DNA of 64,000 bases from NCBI GenBank assembly GCA_018398805.1, contig JAGFBZ010001939.1, positions 62,001 to 126,000 of the forward strand, read 5' to 3'. The stretch is from Hirundichthys speculiger. Taxonomy: Eukaryota; Chordata; Actinopteri; Beloniformes; Exocoetidae. The notes under the pieces were generated by a model, which did no database searches, was not told the origin of the DNA, and saw only the letters and a list, made by a program, of their open reading frames with translations. The position numbers were made by a program, and so were the translations under genes. The first letter of the stretch is position 1, and the number at the start of each line of letters is the position of its first letter. Shown in pieces: positions 32,910-43,759 of the stretch.

Positions 32910-33649
32910 GGGTCTGATCTTCTGCCAGATCTGCTAAAGCCGCTATTTAGGGATAGCGGGTAGCGAGAGGGGTGTTCCCCCGCAAAGAACGCAATCTTCC
33001 ACCTTGCTAATCCCGCTATCGCACCTGCGCTACCTGCTACATTATGCATAGGAGTGGTTAGGGCGCTCCACCTGTTAAACCAATCAGTGCGTCAGTAGCC
33101 ACTTGCCTTTAAGAGCAGGTTGCGCTACCCGCGAAACCGCTATGGAGCGTCTTTTCATCCAGATCGGAGCAGCTCTCGTGCGCAGTTCGTCTGGGACTCA
33201 ATAAAAGTCCCAGATAGTTAGTGATCTCGCAGTAAACAAGATCTGGTCATTCTATTGTTTAACTGGCAAGCAATCCGTTTAGGACAATCTCTGCCGTTTT
33301 CTCAGGGGTTCAACTGAGGCCAAATCACGCTTTTTATTCAAGAGTTAATTCGAGACGGTAGAGCTGTTTGTGTTCGTCCACATGTGAACCAGGTGGACGC
33401 ATATTGATGCCATTTAGGCGCCCTCTTGTACGCGCCAACATGCTACTCGCTACCCGCTTTTGCGTGTTTGCGGAAAGGGCAAAAGACATGCCCATTGCTA
33501 CACCTACAAAGTGAGTAAGGGAGTCGGCATAAAGGGTAGCGGCTTTAGCGAGCGGAAGATTGCATAAGTGGTCAGCGGAGGTTCCTAAACCTGCAATTTG
33601 CAGGTAGCAGCTAGTGTTAACGGGTAAGGGGAAATGTACAATCAGGGCT
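32910..33649. mobile_element. GC-rich MITE family, long copy (740 bp)
   Basis: Ends GGGTCTGATC (left) and AATCAGGGCT (right) are inverted, with flanks AGT and GGT, close to a 3-bp target duplication. Sub-terminal text is built of repeated TAGCGGGTAGCG-type units in both orientations. This copy holds about 300 bp (roughly 33145-33450) absent from the other two copies, including an inverted GGGACT...AGTCCC pair near 33191-33215, so it may be nearer the parental element. No transposase frame is visible. Confidence 0.8.
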
Positions 33650-35804
33650 GGTGTTTCTCAGTCCAGGTGCTTAGGTACCAATGTCCTGCATGTTTTGGAT
33701 GCTTCATGATCCCGTAATACCTGATTCAAATGACTGGATCACCTCATCAAGGTCTGCACAAGTCTGTCAACGACCTTTTAAGTTGAGCCAGGTGTGTTGG
33801 AGTGGGGAAACATCTAAGGCATGTGGGGCGGTGGTACTTGAGGACCAGGATGGAGGAACTCTGATATCAGAGATGGGAGGGATATGTCAGAGTCAGTGGA
33901 ACGGTTCGAATCTGATGATTTGTTTTTAATTCTTTTTTCCCCCTGATTTCACTCACTGCCTGATAATAATGCATCTTAACTACTTGGTCAGCCTTAGTTT
34001 CCTTAGGAGCCATGTCCATCGTTTGCCTGTTGCTATGATGATATGTGAGGTTTGTTTGGGTCACGTGGGCATAGGAGGGGACCTGGAATAATTATAAAGA
34101 AGCTGTCACTCTCCTGCACTCAGGTCGGAAAAGTCAGGGGAGGCTGGGTAACCATCATTTTTGTTGACCGATCGTAACTTTGTCACAACTTAATGTTGCC
34201 TGTGTGCTACTTTAGACCGACCTTGGATGTTGCAATAACAGCTTCCTTTTTAGGTTGAGGCTCTGGGGCTATTTGGTTGATTTTTGGAAAACTTAAAAAT
34301 CCAACCATGATGATTTCCTGTCTCTCAACTTGTAGCTTAATACTTTGCTTTCACAACGTGAAATCAACACAAGCAACAACACGGAAAAGCACCTCTTAAA
34401 GGCAGGATAAGCAACACTATGTAATTTCTAACCCAGAGAGCTTTTTGACAGATTCAGTGAATATCTCAGTCGTCTTAACAAACAGGTTTCTTCATTCATA
34501 CTTAAGCATTTCTGAAACCATCTTACTTCATCACACTTATGTCGCTACTTTGGTTTCTCCAAAACCCAATCAGATTATACATCTTTTACAATTTTTTTGT
34601 TTCCATCCTTTTATTAATATTTATGAGCCTATAATCTACACCGAAGCTGCATTTGGATTATGTTTTATCACAATCACCGCTGGGATTGTTTTCTTGAGAG
34701 GCGGATGTCATTGTCATGCTGTCACTCACCTTCCAAAGCTAAGAGTGCAAAGCTCTCGCGTATGATGCTACATGAAGGACAGATGCTGATTGGTGGAAAG
34801 TTCGGAGGGGATTCACATCAACCCGTTTCATGACAAAAAGGGCAAAGTGTCAAAAGCAATAAGGCACAAAAACACATCTGTGGGTGAAAAGCACAAACAA
34901 CGGATGATCATGACTTCAGAATGTACTTTTACTCTACAAAATGTGCACACAATGACTTCTGACTTTTCAGCAGCAGAGTAAAGCTGATGAACAACACACC
35001 GACACAGAAAGTAGCCCAGACCTCAGATTGTTCCAGATACTTCGAAGATTACAGCCAACATGCTGTAACATGCAGCTGTGAGTGGTTGCAGGGCCTTGCT
35101 GAAGCCCTTAAATTTATCATATTTACAGACTCCACTGTCCACAGTGACACTATCGACTCTGGGGACTGAACTGCAGCTGGAATACTAATTTTACTTTTGG
35201 TACAACATTCATACCGAAGCATACTTTTGGTCCATGTTATATCAGACAGGGATGACCTCTTTATTGAATATATCTGAGGGCTTTTCTGTCTTTTTTTAAT
35301 TAAAAAAAGATGTCTTTTTTACCATGCTTTATGACGTCTTGTTATATTTTAGAATCTGCCCGCAGTGCAGATTGTGATCCAGAAAAACCCAGACACCGTA
35401 TTTGTACATCCGCTTTTAGAGGCAGACATGAAGGACAAGTTAGATGGAAAGAGATGATCTGCTGTGGCGATTCCCAGAGGGGGAGAGTCGAAAAAAGAAA
35501 AATGAGAGTACACTGGAGTGACAGCACAACAGGGGAAATCTAAGCAGCATGGAAATAGTGTCCACTAGATGACAGGCAAAAGCCCCAAATGCAGCGTTAA
35601 TGAACGGTTTCAACTGGTGCTGCCAAGTTAACTTCCAGTTTTGAAGCGACTAGCCAACTAGCACCGACTCGGAAGGCACCGATTTAGAGCGAGAGTAAGA
35701 ACAAGGCTATGTTCCCGCCAGTTTGGCAAAGGACAGATCGACGCAGACTGCAAAACAAGTGTCGATCTACTACTGCTACTTCTGCAAGAACAACTGGAGG
35801 AAGC
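33650..35804. other. Unique non-coding DNA
   Basis: No gene recognised. A perfect AT palindrome TCTTTTTTTAATTAAAAAAAGA-like lies at 35290-35311. Frames at 33681-33929, 34445-34765 and 35310-35543 lack recognisable domains. Confidence 0.5.
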
Positions 35805-35812
35805 CGCAGCAG

Positions 35813-36209
35813 CAGCGTTGCTACGTGGGAAATGTAGGATTATTGTACCAGAGACTCAAAATTATTGTATTTTGAGGGAAATTGTTGTACATCTGTCATA
35901 ACCAAAATAACAAGCTCAATGATGCGCTATAGTCTAATTTAATCACTATAGTGATCAATAGCGTGATCATTCAGCCGATCTGAGACAAACATTCGTATCT
36001 CACGCTCCGCAAACCATGATTGGCTGGAAACATGTCACATGGGAACAAATGCCTTCAGGTTTCACAAAAAAAAAAAATTGCGGCAGGCAATAATTTGAAA
36101 TAGTCAAATCATCGTACATTTGGCCTTTTTTTGGATTATTGCTCGCACATCGTACAGAGGGCCAAATTATCGTACAAATACGATAATTATCGTACACCTG
36201 GCAACGCTG
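35813..36209. mobile_element. hAT-type MITE, 397 bp, perfect 8-bp TSD
   Basis: Termini CAGCGTTGCTACGTG and the inverse of CACCTGGCAACGCTG form imperfect inverted repeats, and the 8-mer CGCAGCAG flanks both sides exactly (35805-35812 and 36210-36217). Sub-terminal ATTATTGTAC/ATTATCGTAC motifs recur at least six times in both orientations, the kind of repeated motif bound by hAT transposases. It has no coding capacity. Confidence 0.9.
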
Positions 36210-36217
36210 CGCAGCAG

Positions 36218-38063
36218 AGAGAAAGATGTGTGTCTGGAAAGCCTGAATGAATGTGAATTATTCCTCCCTACACGTAATATTCGGTGGTTTAACATCCCTG
36301 GACAACCTCAGGCTTTGCACCTGCACTTATATCGCTCATTTTTAATCTTTATATAGGTTCTTTAAAGTGTTTTACAATGTGTTTCTCATCTACCCATTCA
36401 CACCCTCACCACAGAACTTCTATTGTATATATAGAGCTTATATGTTTCTGTAGATATACAGTGACAAATATATTATAGATTAATGTCTGGTTGAGTGTTT
36501 CTTGGCTGGTAACCTAACCACGGGTCGAAAGACGATCAGCACTAACCAGCGTACCCTCGACTCTGAAAGCTTCTGCAAACTTGAAGCTTTCAGTCACAGA
36601 ACCTTTAATGAGCTTTGTTGAATAGAGGAGAGCTGCCAAATTTGGTCCAATGGGCGTCCTGGCCAAGACGAGGGAACGAGTTACAGATTTGCTCTCACCA
36701 TTAGAGGTATTGACTTTGTCTCTTAAGAGTGCTGTAAACTGTGATTGCGAATGACACGCCGTTCTGCAGACTTTGTTCTGAGATGCCAAACACAATTCCA
36801 CTGCTTGCTACTCATTCTGCCCAACAAATGGCTAATGAGGATATGATAAACAAGCACAACAAACAGACCATGTAATTAACAGATTGCTTAATCCATCTGA
36901 AACCTGATACATTTACTAGACAACCTCCCCCCACCACCACCACCACCTCCTCTCGATAAGGCTCCTCCACTTTATCATCAGCAAACCTCACACACACTTA
37001 ATCCCACCTGTGAACAGCCAGTGTCCCCACCAGGAATCCCTTCATTGTGCTATATAAATGCATGAGCCTTGTGGGAGATTTACTTTTTTTGAAGTAAGTC
37101 AGATCTTAAGGAAACTTGCGTGTGAGCTTTTCCCCCAGATGGCATGAAGCTGCATTAGAGTATGCAAATCAGCAGAAATCTCTCGCATACAGAGACCGCT
37201 ATTCTATTTAAGTCCTGCTTTCTGCAGTGGGTTACCGCAGACCATCACGTTCTGCTGCCGCGCTTCCTCTTCTCTGCAGCATTAGAAAGAACAAAAGGAG
37301 AAATTCTCTCTTTAAAAAAAAAAGTTTTCTGAGATAACACATAACACATGATGAATTTTTGATTTTTTTTTTTTTTAAACATGTCATTGACAGAGGATTA
37401 AGGTGAGGAATGATAACGGATCGGTGCTGGACCTCAACCTTATCATATACATCTCACTTTCCCTCTGAGCAGTGTCCTCTCCTCTAATCAGAGCTTTAGC
37501 TTGTACTGTACATGTTCACATATTCCTGCCATGACCTGTCGCTATATTAACTGATTAGAATAGATTGATTTTTCTGCCAGTAAATGTAGCATCGGCAGGC
37601 TAAAACCTTGCCAGTGATAAATGGGTTTCAGAGTTATCGGAGTAGATGAGTCCATGTGCGAATCAATGGTGTAACACTACAAGGTCATTCGTGCTAAAGA
37701 TAAAGCATTTGTTATGCAGATTCCTCCAGAAGGGCCTTAATGTGAGGTCCAACCTTTCAGAAACAACTCCTCCCCGAACAGAAAAAACGTTTTACCTCCG
37801 TGCTCTTTCATGCTACTTCATACTTTGATTTTGATGTGCTGCATCTAGTCTTTCTAACCAAGCGTCTAAAATGTAATTTCAAACTACAACAACACACTGG
37901 ATTCATTGTAACTCAGAAGTAGGAAGTCAAAACTCGTTCGGCCTTATTGTTTGGCAATAAGCACATTTAGGTAAGAAAGAGAGAAAAAGACCGAATAACA
38001 GTCTGCTGGTAAAGTTTTCTTACGTTCCAACAAGGAAGTCTGAGCATTTCTCCCAACCCTGCA
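36218..38063. other. Unique non-coding DNA with a repeat scrap
   Basis: No gene recognised. 36325-36420 resembles a dispersed fish repeat (TTTAAAGTGTTTTACAATGT then CTACCCATTCACACCCTCAC). A (CCA)n tract lies at 36929-36948. Poly-T/A runs lie at 37314-37378. Frames here have no recognisable domain. Confidence 0.5.
37130..37300. promoter_or_regulatory. Candidate conserved non-coding block with octamer
   Basis: The octamer ATGCAAAT (POU-factor site) lies at 37162-37169 within CATTAGAGTATGCAAATCAG, followed by repeat-free sequence including CTATTTAAGTCC. Such clusters occur in vertebrate enhancers, but an octamer is also expected by chance in a window this long. Only conservation could raise this above a guess. 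Confidence 0.2.
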
Positions 38064-38071
38064 GTGATGAG

Positions 38072-38424
38072 TAGGGGTGAGTATTGGCAAGGACCTCGCA
38101 ATATGATATGTATCATGATACTTGGGTCACGATGCGATGTTATCACGATATCACGATATATTGTGATATTATACCCAGTTAATATCAAAATTAAAAGTAG
38201 AGATAAAAAATCAAGTTGCTGTATATGTTCTTCAGATGATATTGATCATTCAGAGGACAAATTGAGTCAAAACTTTTTACTTCAAAACAACCTATTTATT
38301 GTTATTTATTAGTGTTTTTGAAAAAATTGAAAAAAATCGATATTAGGAGCTGAAATATCAATATTATATTGGGTGGCTGAAAATCGCAATATATTGTCCA
38401 AATCTATTTTTTTTCACACCCCTA
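38072..38424. mobile_element. hAT-type MITE, 353 bp, perfect 8-bp TSD
   Basis: Termini TAGGGGTG and CACCCCTA are exact inverses and are followed inward by CG/ATATTG-rich text (CGATATCACGATATATTGTG). GTGATGAG is duplicated exactly outside (38064-38071 and 38425-38432). There is no coding capacity; TAGGGGTG plus repeated ATATCG motifs is a common hAT pattern in vertebrates. Confidence 0.92.
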
Positions 38425-38432
38425 GTGATGAG

Positions 38433-39235
38433 CATCAGTCGTTTTTACAAACATCGCAACAAACTATCGTTCCACCTGACTTGAAAATGCAGAATTTCGA
38501 AGACAGCGAAAATCCACCAGTCACTTTTCTTGCTGTCCGCATCGACGCGCAGTTACATTTGGATGAAGCACGTGAGGGTTAGCGCCTGCGGCGTAGCTTT
38601 GACGCAGGAGTACAAATCAGCTTTGATGTGATGAAGCTGGTGTGAGGTCCTGTGAGCTTGAGTTGCTGTGTGTATTCTCGTGAGCTCTTAAGGCCCCTCC
38701 GGTGCTTATTTTCAATGGGAATATTTATCTAAGTGGCTCATCCCACACCCCCAAAATCATCTCCAAGGACCAGAGCTTGACCGAAATATGCCACAGACAT
38801 TTTATCAAGACTAAAGGTATTTGTATCTCCTTGTCAACAAAGGGTATGATACACCTTGATTAAAGAATCAGTGGGCCCTCGATTGAGGTCCCAGTCTCTG
38901 CAATTACCAGGATGGTTTAACTTTGCTGTAATATCCAAGTGGGTGCAAGAAGATCGAACTGTCATTAGCCATTAGAACGTGAGCTGCATGTTTGTGTGTG
39001 TTGCAAACTGGTATCAAATGACATCAATCAATGCCCCCACACATGAGGTGAAGGGCCAAACTGTGAGGAGCACAGCATAAATGAGCATGCTAATGTTAGC
39101 CGCAGCAAACCGAACCTCACAGTGCAACCAATCTAACATTTATTCTATGGCTGTTTACATCGTGCAATCTATTGTTCACATGATATGAAAGCAACCACCT
39201 ACAAACAAGGCTTTGCAGACCAATCACACCCCTAG
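38433..39235. other. Unique non-coding DNA
   Basis: Nothing recognised apart from the boundaries with the MITE on the left and the telomere-like patch on the right. Confidence 0.5.
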
Positions 39236-39296
39236 TAACCCTAACCCTAACCCTACCCCTACCCCTACCCCTACCCCTAACCCTAACCCTAACCCT
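39236..39296. repeat. Interstitial telomere-like array
   Basis: (CCCTAA)n at both ends surrounds four CCCCTA units, so a six-base slippage variant has spread in the middle. About ten units in all; orientation is C-rich on the plus strand, as at 2722-2782. Confidence 0.95.
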
Positions 39297-39506
39297 CCAG
39301 TCACCGCCTCGCTCAGCAAGTCAACAGTTTTTGATTAGGAAGTGCTCCAAAAACATGGAATCTGACAAAGAGTGCTTAGTTTTTAAACTCCCCAGACACC
39401 AGTCTAATGGGTCTTGATGGCATCTGTGGGAAACAATCCCAACCCACAAAAAAAGTGGTCAAAGTGTGCTGCTTAAACAAACTGCTCAGATTTGAAGGGT
39501 ACACTT

Positions 39507-39615
39507 ATCCATCCATCCGTTATCTATACCCGCTATTATTCCTATTTTGGGTCACGAGGATCTGCTGGAGCCTGTCCCAGCTCTCTTCTGGCAAAAGGCA
39601 GAGTGCATTTGGTAG
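39507..39615. repeat. Common fish interspersed repeat fragment
   Basis: ATCCATCCATCCGTTATCTA, TACCCGCTATTATTCC, CTGCTGGAGCCTGTCCCAGC and AAAGGCAGAG match the repeat pattern at 28735-28820. The (CCAT)n head is shared with 30238-30255. Confidence 0.65.
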
Positions 39616-41854
39616 ATGACAATTAGAGAATGAAGGAAATCATGTGTGAACGAAGCAAAGCAGCTGGCATTGACTGCTTGAACTCACACGGAGTTGCTGC
39701 ACAATTAATTGTTGGGAAAACAAAAAGAAGCCCTTCTATTTTTCTCTATTTCTTTTTTAATCTCACCAGCCAGCGAACAACTTACAAACAGGCTGGTAGA
39801 ACTCACCCAGTGCATCCTGGTTATCAACGGAGCTCAACTTATAAAGAAAACATTCCCTTTGAAGGCTAGAAATAGCAAACAGGTGCAGGGGCCAGGTTGT
39901 CTTGCATGCAATCAGAACATAGCTGCTTTGAAGCCTGCAGTGACACATTATTTAGGACATACATGATTAAGATATTTATACCTCAGCCAATCTGCATAAT
40001 GCATTATGCATGAGAGCATGGAAGTACTGCTAATTTCAAGGCTGGATTAGTCATTTTCATGTCTATCATATCTTCGTGTCAGAAGATCTGCTGTCAACAT
40101 CATCTGCTTCTTTTGGACACATGGTAGGATGATCACATGGCAATGCAAGTTACTTTTATTTTAAAGGTCATGGATCACTTTGTCTTCAAAAGCCTTGTAG
40201 CACTGACAAATATCTAATTTATCAGACTTTTTTTTTTATTAGATCCTCTGCAAAATGCCAGCACCGTCCTTCATTAAAGTGCCTCTTGCTGCACTGTAGG
40301 TTAGCCCGGTAATATTTACTCAGTATATGCGAGTACGCTACAACAACCAGGACAATTATAACTTATCAAGTCCCCCACTGTTCATGTCAAGAGGCAAAGG
40401 CAGACTTGTCTGCCAGGAAACTAATTTCCCGAATGAACCTGCGCTCGGTTGTTTTCCTTTCACCTGTGCAGAGCATGCGTCCCGATCACTGTAAGAGGGA
40501 AAATGTGGGGAGAAAAGAAATTAGGTGCAGGAGATCAATCACGCTTCGTTGCTCGAGGGAGTGCAGCGCGCTGTTCATCTGTACGAGAGAACTTAAATTA
40601 GCAGTCAGCTGGCTCGCAAAGCTGCAGAATAAAATCGGTATGTTTGTTCGAACATGCTCGTGCTGCTGACGTTACATGTTTTAATGGTGCACGACGCCGT
40701 AGAAATAGCAGGAAAGCTTTTTTTCTCTTAAACAGCCAATTACCTCATCACCAGTGATGGTCAATAAAATATTCAAAAGCAATAATAGGACATAATGAGG
40801 AGGCATGCTAAAGGAAAACAAATGAGACAGACGAAAGATTACTATCAAATAAATGGACTTGGCGCACATGTCTTTGTACTTTTTTCTTGTTTTCTATGTG
40901 CGTACGTGTGTGTGCATAAATAAAGCTGGTCATACTGCCACCACGGGGGCTCTGGGGGGGATTATTTGGGCCACAACATTTGTCCTGAGCAAAATATCTA
41001 AAACGTGCAATGGCACACCCCATCTGGAAATGAATACTAACAGTTTTAGGAAGTCTCGGACTTTTAATCTACTGCCAACATCAGAGCGAAACATCCACTT
41101 ATCCCGTGGAACATGTCCCAACTGTCATTAAGCAAGGATCGGGGTACAGGTTGGAGAGGTCCAGCAAAATACCACCGTCTTTTAGGAGGCGAGAAATACT
41201 GTCAGAGTGAAGGACAACCGCACGCCTGTAAAAAGACCTTTTCCTACGACGTTGTGCCCATGGATCATTCTTAATGTTTGGAAAATGTCTAAATGCTCAT
41301 TCTAAGTGCTGCACTGATTGAACAAAATTGCCGGGGCATGAGGCAGTTGCTTCTTATTTGCGTAACGTGTGCCAAACCGGGGGACGCATTATTCAAATTT
41401 GTATCATGGCGATGTCATTAGGCAAATTAAGAGAATTCTGGAGACTTTTTTTGGCAGTTCAGAAAGAAAATCATACCCTTCTGTGTGGGACTCTTAGCTT
41501 TGAAAATTACAGCCGAAGGATGGCAGAGACCAACAAAGCACATTATGACCTCTAAACGTTTACCGAAAGCTGATGGAGTTTCTGGTTTTCTGCAGCTTAA
41601 TTTTTCAGTAGATGCACTCTTCTTCCTGCGTAATGAGTAGCAAGGGATAAGAATATTTTCTGAAGGAAGAATAAAACATCTGCCTGTCATTAATTGTTGA
41701 CAGGATGAAGATATCACAGAAAAGGATAAATTGCTCCTGATTAGACTGACTGACTCGATCCATTTGAGACTAAATTGTTGCTTGGCTTTAAGACAACAGT
41801 GTTGCTTCAATGGAACCACATGTATTATTTGAACCTATTGTGATATGATTGATA
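39616..41854. other. Unique non-coding DNA
   Basis: No gene recognised and no transposon visible over 2.2 kb, one of the longer repeat-free stretches here. Frames at 40406-40669, 40853-41131 and 41328-41555 (plus) and 41427-41819 (minus) show no domain. It includes the possible conserved block at 40560-40860. Confidence 0.5.
40560..40860. promoter_or_regulatory. Candidate conserved non-coding block
   Basis: A repeat-free segment combining ATTA-core sites (AGCCAATTACC, GGACATAATGAGG) with CAATAAAATATTC, a composition often seen in fish developmental enhancers. This is an impression, not a measurement; there is no open frame worth naming. Confidence 0.2.
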
Positions 41855-42597
41855 TGAAATCTAATCGATCCAGATCTCTTTCTGAGACATTAATATGTTA
41901 ATTAGCAAACCTGAGTCGGGCCTGGACGTGAGCCTTCTTGAGCAGAGGGACCTTGGACCACTGCAGGATTTTAAACCATTGCGTCTCAGTGTATTACCAA
42001 TAGTTTTCTTGGTGACTGTGGTCCCAGCTGCCTTGAGATCATTAACCAGCTCCTCCCGTGTAGTTCTCAGCTGATCTCTAACCTTTCTCATGATCATTGA
42101 GACCCCACGAGGTGATATCTTCCATGGATCAGTTGTCACCTTCTCATTCAGCTTCTTACTTATGGTTTTTTAGCCCATTCCAGCCTTGTGGAGTTCAACA
42201 ACTTTGTCCCTGACATCTTTTGACAGCTCTTTAGTCTTGCCCATGGTGGAGATGGTGGAGTATTACTGAGTCTGTGGGCAGACGGCTTTTTATACAGGTG
42301 ACTATTTGGAACAGGTGTCTCTCATGCAGGTAATTACTTCAGTGAGATTAGGAGTATGCCAGTGGTCTGTGGGAACCAACACTGGTCAAGGTTGGTCGGG
42401 GATCAAATACTTATTTCCCTCAATGACTTGCAAATTAATTTTTATTTTTCATTTCATGTAATTTTCACAAAATTTTCTCAATATTCTTTCTATAACTGTT
42501 AAAATAAAGCTGCCATAAAAGTCTGAGACTGTTCATTTATTTCTTAGTATGACAACTGCCAAAATCAGCGAGGATCAAATACTTATTTCCTCCACTG
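41855..42597 (-). mobile_element. Tc1-like transposon, 3'-truncated
   Basis: The right end, read on the minus strand, starts at 42597 with CAGTGGAGGAAATAAGTATT and is bordered by TA (42598-42599). The same AAATAAGTATTTGATCC text recurs internally at 42398-42418, as in Tc1 elements with paired terminal binding sites. The transposase start follows, but the left half of the element is missing beyond about 41855. Confidence 0.9.
41861..42244 (-). pseudogene. Tc1 transposase N-terminal pseudogene
   Basis: From the ATG at 42244 the frame reads [24 protein letters not shown], then a TAA in place of a sense codon, and resumes [20 protein letters not shown]. This is the paired helix-turn-helix DNA-binding head of Tc1 transposases. 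Further on [17 protein letters not shown] and TLRRNGLKS segments are present. After the text for [10 protein letters not shown] a stop and frame change follow, and the DDE catalytic domain is absent. Inactive. Confidence 0.88.
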
Positions 42598-42599
42598 TA

Positions 42600-43266
42600 C
42601 ATATATTATGGTGGAGAAATTGGAGATTAAAAACAGAATTCACTTTAAATGTGCAATATAACAGAACTGAACGGTAATTTGTGTAAACCTGCAAACTTTT
42701 CTTCAAACGCAACCCGAATCTCGGGTTGCTTTTGAAGGCCCGGGTACCAAATACATGACCCGCCACTGAATAATACTGTAATGAACATTAAACCAGACCA
42801 ATAGAATTTATAGTAAATTTTAACCTTTTTAATTTTTGCTCCCACATTTTTTCTCCCTTGTTTCCAATGTTTTTTTTTCTTTACATCTTTGAGGTGCTGC
42901 AGCACCCCCAGCACCCCCACTTCCCATGGTACTGCTCCCAGGTACAGGGCAGAGCAGTTTCTCCGAGTTTATTATGTGTCTGGCGATTCAATGTTCTGCA
43001 AGTTTTTCCAGCACACGGTTGAATGGAGATGAAAAGATACGTGCGAGGATCACTTAATGAGTGAAAAGCACAGACATTAAAAGGCGAGAATCACTCACTG
43101 AGCTAAACACAAAGAGGCTGACAATTATGTATTTAAACAGCGGATGTCTGTAATAGCTGGAATACCTAAAGAAAAAAAACACACGGATACACATTCATAC
43201 ACACAACCGGTGCTCAGTGCTTTGGATTTCATAATATCTATATAAGCTATAGTAAATATTATTTTT
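42600..43266. other. DNA-transposon scraps and unique DNA
   Basis: On the minus strand 42767-42712 reads CAGTGGCGGGTCATGTATTT then GGTACCCGGGCC, a hAT-like terminus, and includes the short palindrome GCAACCCGA...TCGGGTTGC at 42708-42730. The stretch 42893-42930 (GGTGCTGCAGCACCCCCAGC) looks like the end of another DNA element. No target duplications were found. No gene. Confidence 0.45.
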
Positions 43267-43346
43267 TCTGTTATCAGACACAGTTTATCATTAAATACCT
43301 GAAAAATGTCAGGTTCGTCATGACAAACTATGTGTCTGATAACAGA
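43267..43346. repeat. Inverted repeat with 38-base loop
   Basis: TCTGTTATCAGACACAGTTT at 43267-43286 pairs with the inverse at 43325-43346, which has two extra bases. The loop is 38 bases and itself holds a CCTGA...TCAGG pair. It may be the core of an old DNA element. Confidence 0.88.
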
Positions 43347-43665
43347 AGAAATTAAACAAACTAAAACGATTAGTTTACTGCTGTTGCAATTTCTTTCTTT
43401 TTTGCACTTTAAATGGATTTGACCTATTTAAGTAATTTTTTTTTCTTTCTTTATATATTTTTTTGTTTGTTAAAAAAAATGAATGTTTTGTTGGACACAA
43501 TATGTTTAAAAGGTTTAAAAACATTAAAGTTTACAGTTATAATTGCATGAATTGTCTATATTTCATTACTTTATTTACTGTCTCGGGGTTAAATTTGCAT
43601 AAAATGCTTAAAACAGAATTCTCAAAAATTAAAAGCCAAAAAACACAGAAAATGAAAAAAAAAAT

Positions 43666-43750
43666 TCAAATGGAATTTGAGAAAAATAAAACAGATTTCA
43701 TAGGACCCTATGAAATCCGTTTAATTTTTTTTCTCAAATTCCATTTTTGA
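43666..43750. repeat. Near-perfect ~40-bp-arm palindrome
   Basis: The arms 43666-43704 and 43707-43750 are almost fully self-complementary around AC, with CATAGG-AC-CCTATG at the centre and outward ATTTGAGAAAAA / TTTTTCTCAAAT. One strand can form a long hairpin with virtually no loop. I recall CCTATGAAAT palindromes as parts of fish DNA elements but cannot assign a family. It lies immediately before the L2 copy. Confidence 0.9.
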
Positions 43751-43759
43751 CATGACATT

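Noticed and set aside
43463..43750. 95-codon Lys/Phe-rich frame
   Set aside because: It is AT-rich and runs through the palindrome at 43666-43750; translation of simple sequence.
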